In this document: one piece after another, positions 8,512 to 16,650 of the stretch
Numbering within the stretch: the stretch's first letter is position 1
How the letters are laid out: the number at the start of each line of letters is the position of its first letter
Assembly: GCA_049273855.1 (NCBI GenBank)
Contig: JBASRN010000012.1
Span: forward strand, 1 to 64,000
Reading direction: 5' to 3'
Length of the DNA stretch: 64,000 nucleotides
DNA from: Onstottus_B sp049273855
GTDB lineage: Bacteria > Acidobacteriota > Blastocatellia > UBA7656
Notes under the pieces: generated by a model
The model's database searches: none
What the model was told of the DNA's origin: nothing
The model's input: only the letters and a program-made list of their open reading frames with translations
Position numbers and translations under genes: made by a program

Positions 8512-9126
8512 ATGGCTTTCGTTCGCCGGGCCGCACCGCCAAGGGAGAAGCTCAACGGCAAGTACGAGGCAATTCTTCGTGCTGCCATAAAAGTGTTCGC
8601 CCGCAGCGGGTTCTTTAATTCCAAGGTCGCCGATGTCGCTCGCGAGGCCGGAGTCGCCGACGGCACGGTCTATCTCTACTTTAAGAATAAAGACGACATC
8701 CTGGTTTCGATCTTCAACGATCACATGAACGAAGCGCTCGCCCAGGGGCGCAAGAGCCTTGCCGAACTCGACGATCCGGTCGAGAAGATAAAGAAGATCG
8801 TGCTCGCGCATCTTGATGGGTTGGGGCGCGACCGCGACCTTGCGATCGTGTTTCAAGTCGAGCTCCGCTCCTCAACTAAATTCATGGAGCAGTTTTCAGC
8901 AACCAAGGTGACCGACTACCTTGAGCTGATTCGCGGCGTTATCGAAGACGGGCAAAACCGCGGTGTGTTTCGCCGGAAGTTGAACTCACAGCTTGTTGCA
9001 AAAGTCCTGTTTGGCGCGCTCGATGAGATGGCCACCAACTGGGTGCTGAGCCGCAAGCGCTATAGCCTGGCTTCCACTGCGGACACGGTTGTTGATGTTT
9101 TCCTGAACGGAATTGGTAAGACTTAG
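8512..9126 (+). CDS. TetR-family fatty-acid regulator (FadR-like)
   Basis: This 204-residue one-component repressor has an N-terminal TetR helix-turn-helix at about residues 18-65 (AAIKVFARSGFFNSKVADVAREAGVADGTV is the region; the recognition part is VADGTVYLYFKNKDD). An all-helical ligand domain follows. The overall likeness is to the TetR-type FadR of Bacillus and Thermus, which releases DNA when it binds long-chain acyl-CoA. The operator at 8475-8494 and the downstream acyl-CoA synthetase, FadN, FadA and FadE genes support this role. The ATG at 8512 has AAGGAG with short spacing. A general TetR regulator of lipid metabolism is the alternative reading. Confidence 0.85.
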   Translation: MAFVRRAAPPREKLNGKYEAILRAAIKVFARSGFFNSKVADVAREAGVADGTVYLYFKNKDDILVSIFNDHMNEALAQGRKSLAELDDPVEKIKKIVLAHLDGLGRDRDLAIVFQVELRSSTKFMEQFSATKVTDYLELIRGVIEDGQNRGVFRRKLNSQLVAKVLFGALDEMATNWVLSRKRYSLASTADTVVDVFLNGIGKT

Positions 9127-9271
9127 CAGGCCGCTGAAAAGGGGGAGTGCGCCACCAGGACCCACGGCCACAAGGCTGCACCAAGTCAGTGAACGCACCG
9201 TGTTATGAATTTTGTGTTTCTTGGTGCCCTCGTGGCCTGGTGGCGATGGATTGGGTATTCAGCAGCCTGCT
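9125..9271. repeat. Nested palindromic element between regulator and acyl-CoA synthetase
   Basis: Outer arms AGCAGGCCGCTGAA (9125-9138) and TTCAGCAGCCTGCT (9258-9271) match at 13 of 14 positions. Inner arms starting CGCCACCAGG (9150) pair with the segment ending CCTGGTGGCG (9245). The left outer arm overlaps the stop codon of the regulator gene. The right arm ends 18 nt before the next start codon. There is no U-tract. Confidence 0.7.
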
Positions 9272-9289
9272 GAGCGAAGCACATCGAAG

Positions 9290-11113
9290 ATGAGCATCGA
9301 GCCTCAGACGCTTAATGAACTTTTTAACGGTGCGGCCGATCGCTACCGCGACTCGGAGTTCCTGCGTTTCAAGCGGGACTCCCAGTGGCAGTCACTCGCT
9401 TTTGGCGAAGTCGCGCGGCGAGTTCGGGAACTCGCATTGGGGCTTTACTCCGCCGGGGTGCGCAGCGGCGAGCGGGTTGCCATCTGGTCTGAGGACCGGC
9501 CGGAGTGGAACATCGCAGATCTCGGCTCTCTGGCGGTCGGCGCAGTAGACGTTCCGATCTACGCGACGCAATCGCCCGCTCAAGTTGAATACATCCTGGC
9601 CGACTCGCGGGCGCGCGGCGTGTTTGTCTCTTCGACGTTTCTTGATACGGCACTCGCGATCAAGGCTCGTGTTCCTTCTCTTGAGTTTGTCTTTGCGTTC
9701 GATGCCGTTCCATCCGAAGTTCAGGATGTTGCAATCATAGCCAGCGGGGAACTCGCGAGCAGAGGCCGCGCGCTCTCTGGCGAACAACCTGGTATTTATG
9801 AAAGCCTCTGGCGAGCCGCGAGACCGGAGGATTTAGCGACGCTGCTGTACACGTCGGGAACGACCGGTGATCCAAAAGGCGTGATGCTGACGCACCGGAA
9901 CCTGACGGCTAACGCGTTGAATACTGTTCGATGGCTGGGTCTTGAAGGCCGGCGCGATTTGGCGCTGACCTACCTGCCGTTGTCCCACATTTTCGAGCGC
10001 GGAGCTTTCTATGTCTACACACACTGCGGCGCGGTGGTCGCCTACGCGGAAAGCATCGAGACCGTAGCAAAGAACTTACTCGAAGTCCGGCCCACGGTGA
10101 TGACCAGCGTGCCGCGGATGTTCGAGAAGATTTACGGGAAGATAATGGAGCGCGGCCTCAACGCCGGCTTCCTAAAGAAACAGATTTTCCTCTGGTCGCT
10201 CGACGTTGGCAGGGAATGGGCGGCGAGGACAAACCGAGGAGAGCAAGTCGGAGCATGGCTTAACCTGAAGCATAGGCTCGCGGACGCGCTTATCTTTAAG
10301 AAGTGGCGCGCGGCGATGGGGGGCAACATTCGGGTCTTTATTTCTGGAGGCGCGGCGCTCGCGCCGGAAATCGGTTATTTGTTTTCCGCCGCGGGACTTC
10401 AGATCTTGCAAGGCTATGGGCTGACGGAAACTTCGCCGTCGGTTTCGTGCAACACCGAACTCCGAAATCGAATCGGCTCGGTCGGACCGGTGATGGACGG
10501 AGTGAGCGTGCGAATTGCCGAGGACGGCGAGATTCTTGTCAAAGGCGACACGGTGATGAAGGGCTACTACAATCGGCCGGCCGAGAATGAGGAAGCATTC
10601 ACAAGTGACGGATGGTTTCGAACCGGGGACATCGGAGAGATCGACACGGATGGCTTTCTGACGATCACCGACCGAAAGAAGGACTTGATCAAGACAAGCG
10701 GTGGAAAGTACATCGCGCCGCAGCAAGTTGAGAATCTGATCAAGTCGAGCCGGTTCGTGGCGCAGGTCTTTGTCGTGGGCAACTCGCGCAAGTTTGCTTC
10801 GGCGCTGGTGGTGCCGAACCTACAGATGCTGCGCGACTACGCCAAGCTCAAAGGCATCGCTTACGCCGGGGACGGCGATCTGATCGCGGACCCTCGCATC
10901 GTTGATTTGATCCAGCGTCAAGTAGACAAGTACACGACCGGGCTGGCGCGTTACGAGAAGGTCAAGAAGGTTGCGCTGCTCGAGCAGGAGCTGAGCGCGG
11001 AATCGGGCGATCTTACGCTGACGCTCAAACCGCGGCGAAGCCTTATTGAGAAGAAATACGCAGCCGTCATTGACCGCCTCTACCAAGAAGAGCGGGGCCT
11101 TGTGGTGGTCTGA
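9290..11113 (+). CDS. Long-chain acyl-CoA synthetase (AMP-forming)
   Basis: The enzyme activates free fatty acids to acyl-CoA through an acyl-AMP intermediate, which is the entry step of beta-oxidation. The 607-residue product shows the ANL-superfamily motifs in order: the P-loop YTSGTTGDPKGVMLTH at about 185-200, GYGLTETSP at the A5 position, GDIGEIDTDGFLTITDRKKD as the hinge, and the Lys-containing C-terminal domain ending near LTLTLKPRR. It resembles the long FAA1/FadD15-type enzymes rather than the short FadD. The start at 9290 fits the family N-terminus but has only a weak SD. It is the first enzyme gene after the FadR-like regulator. Confidence 0.92.
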   Translation: MSIEPQTLNELFNGAADRYRDSEFLRFKRDSQWQSLAFGEVARRVRELALGLYSAGVRSGERVAIWSEDRPEWNIADLGSLAVGAVDVPIYATQSPAQVEYILADSRARGVFVSSTFLDTALAIKARVPSLEFVFAFDAVPSEVQDVAIIASGELASRGRALSGEQPGIYESLWRAARPEDLATLLYTSGTTGDPKGVMLTHRNLTANALNTVRWLGLEGRRDLALTYLPLSHIFERGAFYVYTHCGAVVAYAESIETVAKNLLEVRPTVMTSVPRMFEKIYGKIMERGLNAGFLKKQIFLWSLDVGREWAARTNRGEQVGAWLNLKHRLADALIFKKWRAAMGGNIRVFISGGAALAPEIGYLFSAAGLQILQGYGLTETSPSVSCNTELRNRIGSVGPVMDGVSVRIAEDGEILVKGDTVMKGYYNRPAENEEAFTSDGWFRTGDIGEIDTDGFLTITDRKKDLIKTSGGKYIAPQQVENLIKSSRFVAQVFVVGNSRKFASALVVPNLQMLRDYAKLKGIAYAGDGDLIADPRIVDLIQRQVDKYTTGLARYEKVKKVALLEQELSAESGDLTLTLKPRRSLIEKKYAAVIDRLYQEERGLVVV

Positions 11114-11116
11114 AAT

Positions 11117-11186
11117 GTACGGGCGCCCCTCCTCGCAACGCCCAACGTTGGGCGGAAGAGAGGCGGCCACGGAGGGCCGCCCGTAC
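11117..11186. repeat. Nested palindromic element between acyl-CoA synthetase and fadN
   Basis: Outer arms GTACGGGCGCCCCTCC (11117-11132) and GGAGGGCCGCCCGTAC (11171-11186) match at 15 of 16 positions. They enclose a perfect 16-mer palindrome CGCCCAACGTTGGGCG (11139-11154). No U-tract follows. The element sits 4 nt after the stop codon and 30 nt before the fadN start. Confidence 0.75.
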
Positions 11187-11216
11187 AGGATGCGCAATGA
11201 GACAAGGGAGATGCGA

Positions 11217-13622
11217 GTGACTTACAAGATCAACAAAGTTGCAGTGTTGGGTTCCGGAACGATGGGCGCGCAGATCGCGGCTCACCTGGCAAACGCCGGG
11301 GTGGAGGTGCTGCTGCTGGACATCGCGCCTACAGAGTTGAACAACCAGGAACACGCGCGGGGGCTGACGCTTCAGAGTCCGCAGGTTCGAAACCGAATCG
11401 TGAACGCGGGACTTGAAGCCGCGAAGAAGATAAAGCCCGCCGCGTTCTTTGCGCCGTCGGCCGCAAGCTTGATCAAGACCGGCAACTTCGACGACGATCT
11501 GGCGAAGATCGCCGGGGCCGACTGGATCATCGAAGCCGTCGTCGAGAATCTCGAGATCAAGCGCAGCCTGTTGTCGCGAGTCGATGCTCTTCGCAGAGCA
11601 GGGTCTTTTGTCAGCTCGAACACCTCGGGCATTTCGATCAACGCAATGGCTGAAGGACGATCGAACGACTTTCGACGCCATTTTCTTGGCACGCACTTCT
11701 TCAACCCGCCCCGGTACCTGAAGTTGCTGGAAGCGATTCAGACGGCCGACACCGATCGCGAAGTAGTCAGGTCCGTCGCCGACTTCTGCGACCGGAGGCT
11801 CGGGAAGGGAATCGTCTACGCCAAGGACACGCCCAACTTCATAGCGAATCGGATCGCGACATTCAGCGCGCTGAACGCGATGAAGGTCATGATGGAAGGC
11901 GGTTACACGATTGAAGAAGTCGATGCGATGACCGGACCCGTGGTAGGCCGGCCCAAGTCTGCGACGTTTCGCACCTCGGATATTGTCGGGCTGGATGTCT
12001 CGCTTTATGTGGCTGACAACCTTTACGAAGCTGTTCCAAATGACGAGCAGCGCGACCTGCTAAAGCCGCCCGATCTGCTGCGAGAGATGGTCAAGCGTGG
12101 ATGGACCGGCAACAAAGCGGGCCAGGGCTTCTACAAGAGAACCCGTGGTGAAGGCGGCAAAACCGAATACCTGGTGCTGGACTACAACACGATGGAGTAC
12201 AGGACGGCGCAGAAGGCTCGATTCCCATCGTTGGACTCAGCAAAGACGATCGACGACACAGCCGAGCGAATTCGAACGCTTGTTTACGGAAAGGATCGCG
12301 TTGGTGAATTCCTCTGGAAGACGATCAGCTCGAACCTGATCTACACCGCGAATCGAATCCCTGAAATTGCTGACGATATAGTCAACATCGATAACGCAGT
12401 GCGCTGGGGATTTAACCATCAGTTCGGCACCTTCGAGCTGTGGGATGTGATCGGCGTCGAGAAGTCGGTTGGGAAGATGCGCGAAGGCGGACGCGAGATT
12501 CCGGCGCTCGTCACGAAGCTGCTCGAGTCGGGGAAGAAGAGCTTCTACGAGCGGCGCGAGGGCCGGACGCTTTACTTTGACGTTGCGTCGGGCGACTACA
12601 AGGAAGTCGAGCCGCGCCCGGGCGTGCTTGTGCTGAAGTCGTTGAAGGAGCGCCAATCCGTCATCAAGAAGAATTCGGCGGCCTCGTTGATCGACATCGC
12701 CGACGGCGTGGCTTGTCTCGAGTTTCATTCGAAGATGAACGCGATCGGCGGCGACACCGTCTCGATGATGAACTACGCGGTCAAAGAGGTTGGCGAGAAC
12801 TTCGAAGCGCTGGTGATCGGGAACGAAGCGGAGAACTTCTCGGTCGGCGCAAACATCATGATGCTGCTGTTGGGGATTCAAGAAGGCGAGTGGGACGAGA
12901 TCGGGATGTCGATTCGCCAGTTTCAAAACGCGAACATGAACCTGCGCTACTCAGCGAAGCCGGTCGTGGTAGCGACGCACGGGATGGCGCTTGGCGGCGG
13001 GTGTGAGATTACGATGCACGGTGACAAGGCTCGCGCTTCGGCCGAGAGTTATCTGGGCCTGGTGGAAGTCGGAGTCGGCTTGATCCCGGCGGGCGGCGGC
13101 GTCAAAGAGATGGTCTTGCGGGCGGTCGAAAACGCGCTGCCCGACGAAGACCTGTTCCCGCGCATCAGGAAAGTCTCCGAGACGATAGCGATGGCACGCG
13201 TCGCGACCTCGGCCGTCGAAGCTCGCGAGATTGGCTTTCTGCGCGAGACGGATCCGATCACGATGAACCGCGACCGTTTGATCGAAGACGCTAAGCAGAC
13301 TGCGCTTGCGATGGTGCACGAAGGCTACGCAGCGCCGCATCCAAAGACTGACATTCCGGTGCTCGGCGAACCGGCGCTTGCGGCGATCAAGCTTGCGGTT
13401 CATATGATGACCCGCGGCGGGTTTATAAGCGAGTACGATGCTCACGTAGCCAGGAAGCTGGCGCACATCATCACGGGCGGCGACCTGTCGCACAAGACGC
13501 TGGTGTCGGAGCAGTACTTGTTGGACCTGGAGCGCGAGGCTTTTGTGTCGCTGTGCGGAGAGAAGAAGACTCAGGAGCGGATTCAGCATATGCTGAAGAC
13601 TGGCAAGCCGCTGCGGAATTAG
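11217..13622 (+). CDS. fadN: 3-hydroxyacyl-CoA dehydrogenase / enoyl-CoA hydratase, FadN type
   Basis: This bifunctional beta-oxidation enzyme hydrates enoyl-CoA and oxidises 3-hydroxyacyl-CoA with NAD. The order of domains is the FadN order, dehydrogenase first. The Rossmann motif VLGSGTMG is near residues 10-17 and HFFNPPRYLKLLE marks the dehydrogenase active-site segment. The hydratase (crotonase) domain is C-terminal, with HGMALGGGCEIT at about 586-598. This is the reverse of FadB. The length of 801 residues suits FadN. I chose the GTG at 11217 because AAGGGAG ends 6 nt before it. The ATG at 11211 would abut that site. Thiolase and acyl-CoA dehydrogenase genes follow after a three-gene interruption. 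Confidence 0.93.
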   Translation: MTYKINKVAVLGSGTMGAQIAAHLANAGVEVLLLDIAPTELNNQEHARGLTLQSPQVRNRIVNAGLEAAKKIKPAAFFAPSAASLIKTGNFDDDLAKIAGADWIIEAVVENLEIKRSLLSRVDALRRAGSFVSSNTSGISINAMAEGRSNDFRRHFLGTHFFNPPRYLKLLEAIQTADTDREVVRSVADFCDRRLGKGIVYAKDTPNFIANRIATFSALNAMKVMMEGGYTIEEVDAMTGPVVGRPKSATFRTSDIVGLDVSLYVADNLYEAVPNDEQRDLLKPPDLLREMVKRGWTGNKAGQGFYKRTRGEGGKTEYLVLDYNTMEYRTAQKARFPSLDSAKTIDDTAERIRTLVYGKDRVGEFLWKTISSNLIYTANRIPEIADDIVNIDNAVRWGFNHQFGTFELWDVIGVEKSVGKMREGGREIPALVTKLLESGKKSFYERREGRTLYFDVASGDYKEVEPRPGVLVLKSLKERQSVIKKNSAASLIDIADGVACLEFHSKMNAIGGDTVSMMNYAVKEVGENFEALVIGNEAENFSVGANIMMLLLGIQEGEWDEIGMSIRQFQNANMNLRYSAKPVVVATHGMALGGGCEITMHGDKARASAESYLGLVEVGVGLIPAGGGVKEMVLRAVENALPDEDLFPRIRKVSETIAMARVATSAVEAREIGFLRETDPITMNRDRLIEDAKQTALAMVHEGYAAPHPKTDIPVLGEPALAAIKLAVHMMTRGGFISEYDAHVARKLAHIITGGDLSHKTLVSEQYLLDLEREAFVSLCGEKKTQERIQHMLKTGKPLRN

Positions 13623-13684
13623 TTCGCCGGACCTAGCGGACTGGCACAACGTGGGAAGTTCGCGTATGACGAGGAATCCCGATC

Positions 13685-13954
13685 ATGCCAATTCTGTCTA
13701 TGTTCTACGGTATCGTGGTGCGAATGTATTTCTTTGACGACCAGCAGCACCACCTTCCGCATGTGCATGCCGAGTACTCTGGTGATGAAGCAGTCTTTGC
13801 GATTACGACTGGAGAGGTGTTGGCGGGTGGGTTGCCTTCTGGCAAGGCGCGGTTAATGCAAGCTTGGATAGAGATCCACAAGGACGAATTGCTGGCCGAT
13901 TGGCAGTTGGCTGTTAACGGCGAAGAAGTGTTTAAGATCGAACCGTTGAAGTAG
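13685..13954 (+). CDS. DUF4160 domain protein
   Basis: The 89-residue protein matches the DUF4160 pattern. It opens with MPILSMFYGIVVRMYFFDD, has the family's PHVHAEYSGDEA segment and ends in a helical half. The function is not established. Genes of this family are often paired with DUF2442 genes, as here, and such pairs have been discussed as toxin-antitoxin-like modules. The next gene starts 8 nt downstream. The pair, with the DUF4268 gene, interrupts the fadN-fadA-fadE order, which suggests acquisition as a cassette. Confidence 0.8.
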   Translation: MPILSMFYGIVVRMYFFDDQQHHLPHVHAEYSGDEAVFAITTGEVLAGGLPSGKARLMQAWIEIHKDELLADWQLAVNGEEVFKIEPLK

Positions 13955-13962
13955 GAGGGCCG

Positions 13963-14262
13963 ATGAATCCGCACGTAGAATCAGTCCGTGCGCTGGACGA
14001 CTATCAGTTGGAGGTTGCGTTCGAGAACGGTGAACGCCGCATATTCGATGTGAAACCATTTCTGTCGCGTGGGATTTTCGTGCGCCTGCGAGACCGCTCG
14101 CTCTTTCAAGCAGCGCGGGAGGTCGCAGGTTCCGTCGAGTGGCCAGGTGGTCTCGATCTGAGCTATGACACGCTTTATCTCGGCGGAAGGCCTATCGGAA
14201 CGTCACCCCTAGGCGCCGAAGAAGGGCTCGCCTCTGACACCCAAAAAGACGTGCGCGGATGA
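13963..14262 (+). CDS. DUF2442 domain protein
   Basis: The 99-residue protein is recognised as DUF2442 by VESVRALDDYQLEVAFENGE near the N-terminus, then RRIFDVKPFL and a final segment containing WPGGLDLSYDTLYL. The start is supported by GGAGGG 4-5 nt upstream. It is tightly coupled to the DUF4160 gene. The last 20 residues extend past the usual domain and look unstructured. The biochemical role is unknown. A partner or antitoxin role to DUF4160 is inferred only from the pairing. Confidence 0.8.
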   Translation: MNPHVESVRALDDYQLEVAFENGERRIFDVKPFLSRGIFVRLRDRSLFQAAREVAGSVEWPGGLDLSYDTLYLGGRPIGTSPLGAEEGLASDTQKDVRG

Positions 14263-14292
14263 GGGGTTGGCAGCTCGTGAACTGAGGTGAAT

Positions 14293-15153
14293 ATGGATGA
14301 GATCCACTCGCGGCGACTGGAATTCGGACGACTTACAACGGAGGATCCGCGACAGTTCTTTCCGCACGAAGGGAAAGATTTTACTCCCTGGCTCGCGGCG
14401 AACATAAGCCAGCTGTCCGAAGTGATAGGGATTCCGCTAAAGGTGCAGCAGGTAGAACAGAGAGTCGGGAACTACCTATTGGATATCTATGCGCGAGACG
14501 AGAACAATGAGTCAGTCGTCATCATAGAGAACCAATTAGAGGAAACCAACCACAGGCACCTTGGCCAGCTCATGGCCTATGCGGCCGGTCTCGATGCTAA
14601 GGTTATCGTTTGGATAGCTACGCAGATCCGGGATGAGCATCGGGTCGCGGTCGAATGGCTTAACAAGAATATGAGCGACGAAGTCTCATTCTTTTTGATT
14701 AGGCTGGATGTAGTTCGTATAGGAGACTCTCAACCTGCGGTGCAGTTCATCTCGGAAGCCGAGCCAAGTCAGTTCGAGCGCACCCTTGATACGATCATCG
14801 CCAAGGCACCTTTTATAACCCCGACGAGAGTAGTTTGGAGCGACGCTCCGGATAATCAAGTGCCCGTCTCTAGCTGGAAAGCTGTCCTCCGGTGCACGTT
14901 AGACCGAGCCATACGAGAGAATGTTAAGCTCGAAAGTCTTCCATTGAGAACAACCCGGAATGCAGAGGAGGGCGAGGAGTATCACTCATCAGCCTACTTT
15001 GAGGCGCAGCAACTGTATGTGGACACTCACGGTAACGCCAAGGGGACGAGGGGAAAGGTGAATAGCGTGCTAAGGAGTATGGGTAAACCGGAGGGCTTTT
15101 TGAGAATAGAGTGCAGTGATGGAACAGTTTTTTCTCTACCCGGGCAACCATAG
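14293..15153 (+). CDS. DUF4268-type protein with PD-(D/E)XK nuclease-like N-terminus
   Basis: The 286-residue protein has an N-terminal restriction-endonuclease-like core: LLDIYARDEN, then VVIIENQLEETNHRHLGQL and YAAGLDAKVIVWIA. The expected E-X-K appears as E-N-Q, the form common in this family, so catalytic activity is uncertain. The C-terminal half (about 160-286) is recognised less clearly. The ATG at 14293 follows GAGG by 5 nt, and a GTG at 14287 is an alternative. It is the third gene of a cassette lying between fadN and fadA. A weak intrinsic terminator overlaps its stop codon. Members are often scattered in defence or accessory regions, but a function is not proven here. Confidence 0.75.
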   Translation: MDEIHSRRLEFGRLTTEDPRQFFPHEGKDFTPWLAANISQLSEVIGIPLKVQQVEQRVGNYLLDIYARDENNESVVIIENQLEETNHRHLGQLMAYAAGLDAKVIVWIATQIRDEHRVAVEWLNKNMSDEVSFFLIRLDVVRIGDSQPAVQFISEAEPSQFERTLDTIIAKAPFITPTRVVWSDAPDNQVPVSSWKAVLRCTLDRAIRENVKLESLPLRTTRNAEEGEEYHSSAYFEAQQLYVDTHGNAKGTRGKVNSVLRSMGKPEGFLRIECSDGTVFSLPGQP

Positions 15154-15172
15154 GCGGAGGCAGCGCCTTTTT
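15152..15172 (+). terminator. Short intrinsic terminator after the DUF4268 gene
   Basis: AGGCG (15152-15156) pairs with CGCCT (15164-15168) and runs into a stretch of five T. It would end the cassette transcript before fadA. The stem is short. Confidence 0.45.
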
Positions 15173-15225
15173 GATTCAGCAACGCCAGCCCTAGTACGCG
15201 ATCATTTTACGCAGGAGAATCGAAT

Positions 15226-16401
15226 ATGAAAGACGCAGTGATAGTTTCAGCAGCAAGAACAGCGGTCGGCAAGGCACCGCGCGGAACACTCAAAGATACG
15301 CGGCCCGACGACATGGCTGCAGCAGCGATGAAAGCCGCGATGGAGCGCGCGCCGATTGATCCGGCGATGGTCGAAGACGTGATCGTCGGTTGCGCCAACC
15401 CCGAGGCCGAATCAGGAATGAATGTCGCGCGCCAGGCCGCGTGGCTTGCGGGAATTCCGAAGGAAGCTTCAGCCGTGACGATAAATCGGTTCTGCTCATC
15501 AGGGCTCCAGGCAATCGCGTTCGCGGCCGAGCGAGTGATGTGCGGCTGGTCGGACTGCATCGTGGCAGGCGGAACCGAAACGATGAGCTTGATTCCGATG
15601 GGCGGTCACAACATTCGGCCGAATCCTACGCTTGTCGATTCGTGGCCCGACTTCTATCTGAACATGGGGCTTACCGCGGAAAACCTGGCGAAGAAGTACT
15701 CGATCTCCCGCGAAGAAGCCGACGCTTTCTCGCTTCGGAGTCATCAGAAAGCGGCAGACGCGATTTCTGCCGGCAGGTTCAAAGACGAAGTCGTGCCGCT
15801 GCAGGTCAAGACCATCGAGTTGGACGCGAAAGGGAAGCGCTCGGTGAAAGAAACCGTGTTCGACACCGACGAAGGCCCACGAGCCGACACGTCGATGGAA
15901 GCGCTCGGGAAGCTGCGCCCGGCGTTTCACGCGCGAGGCTCGGTGACTGCAGGCAACTCGTCTCAGATGTCTGATGGCGGAGCGGCGGCGGTTGTGATGT
16001 CCTCGGATCGCGCGAAAGACCTTGGCGTAAAGCCGATCGCTCGATTTGTTGCTTATGCGACTGCCGGTGTATCGCCGGACTTGATGGGGATCGGTCCGGT
16101 CGCCGCGATTCCGAAGGCGCTCAAGATTGCGGGCTTGAAGCTCGAGGACATCGACTTGATCGAGCTGAACGAAGCGTTCGCCGCTCAAGCGCTGTCGGTG
16201 ATTAGAGAGCTTGGCATCAATCAGGACAAGGTAAACGTGAACGGTGGCGCGATCGCGCTGGGGCATCCGCTTGGCTGCACCGGCGCAAAGCTCACCGCGA
16301 CGATCCTAAACGAAATGCGAAGGCGCAGTGCGCGCTACGGCATGGTGACGATGTGCGTCGGCGGAGGGATGGGTGCTGCCGGCATTTTTGAATTGCTCTA
16401 A
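15226..16401 (+). CDS. fadA: Acetyl-CoA acyltransferase (thiolase), FadA type
   Basis: The thiolase carries out the last step of beta-oxidation, releasing acetyl-CoA from 3-ketoacyl-CoA. The 391-residue protein has the three catalytic positions: the nucleophile Cys90 in NRFCSSGLQA, His347 in GHPLGCTGAK, and Cys377 in TMCVGGGMG. The length is typical. GGAG lies about 8 nt upstream of the ATG. In Bacillus the fadN-fadA-fadE genes are contiguous. Here fadA is separated from fadN by three unrelated genes and from fadE by a palindromic element. A biosynthetic acetoacetyl-CoA thiolase is the alternative, but context favours degradation. Confidence 0.94.
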   Translation: MKDAVIVSAARTAVGKAPRGTLKDTRPDDMAAAAMKAAMERAPIDPAMVEDVIVGCANPEAESGMNVARQAAWLAGIPKEASAVTINRFCSSGLQAIAFAAERVMCGWSDCIVAGGTETMSLIPMGGHNIRPNPTLVDSWPDFYLNMGLTAENLAKKYSISREEADAFSLRSHQKAADAISAGRFKDEVVPLQVKTIELDAKGKRSVKETVFDTDEGPRADTSMEALGKLRPAFHARGSVTAGNSSQMSDGGAAAVVMSSDRAKDLGVKPIARFVAYATAGVSPDLMGIGPVAAIPKALKIAGLKLEDIDLIELNEAFAAQALSVIRELGINQDKVNVNGGAIALGHPLGCTGAKLTATILNEMRRRSARYGMVTMCVGGGMGAAGIFELL

Positions 16402-16444
16402 AGGTAGGAGTGCCTCTTTCGAGGGTTTGTCGGATAAATGGGTT

Positions 16445-16542
16445 TCTCCGCGCAACCTCAGCGTACTTCGCATCTCCGCGGTGAATTCTTTCGCGAATCG
16501 GCTCACCGCAGAGACGCCGAGCACGCTGAGGTTGCGCAGAGA
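16445..16542. repeat. Long palindromic element between fadA and fadE
   Basis: Two 41-nt arms (16445-16485 and 16502-16542) are complementary at roughly 35 positions and enclose a 16-nt loop. The arms contain CGCAACCTCAGCGT and its complement. No U-tract follows. Confidence 0.75.
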
Positions 16543-16650
16543 GAAGTAGACTGCGAACTAGCCCTTCTTTTTGACACGCACCTTCGAGCGGAATGCTCCA
16601 ATAGATCGGGGGCCGCCTGAAGGCGGTACTCCAAACTCAAGGAGACGACT

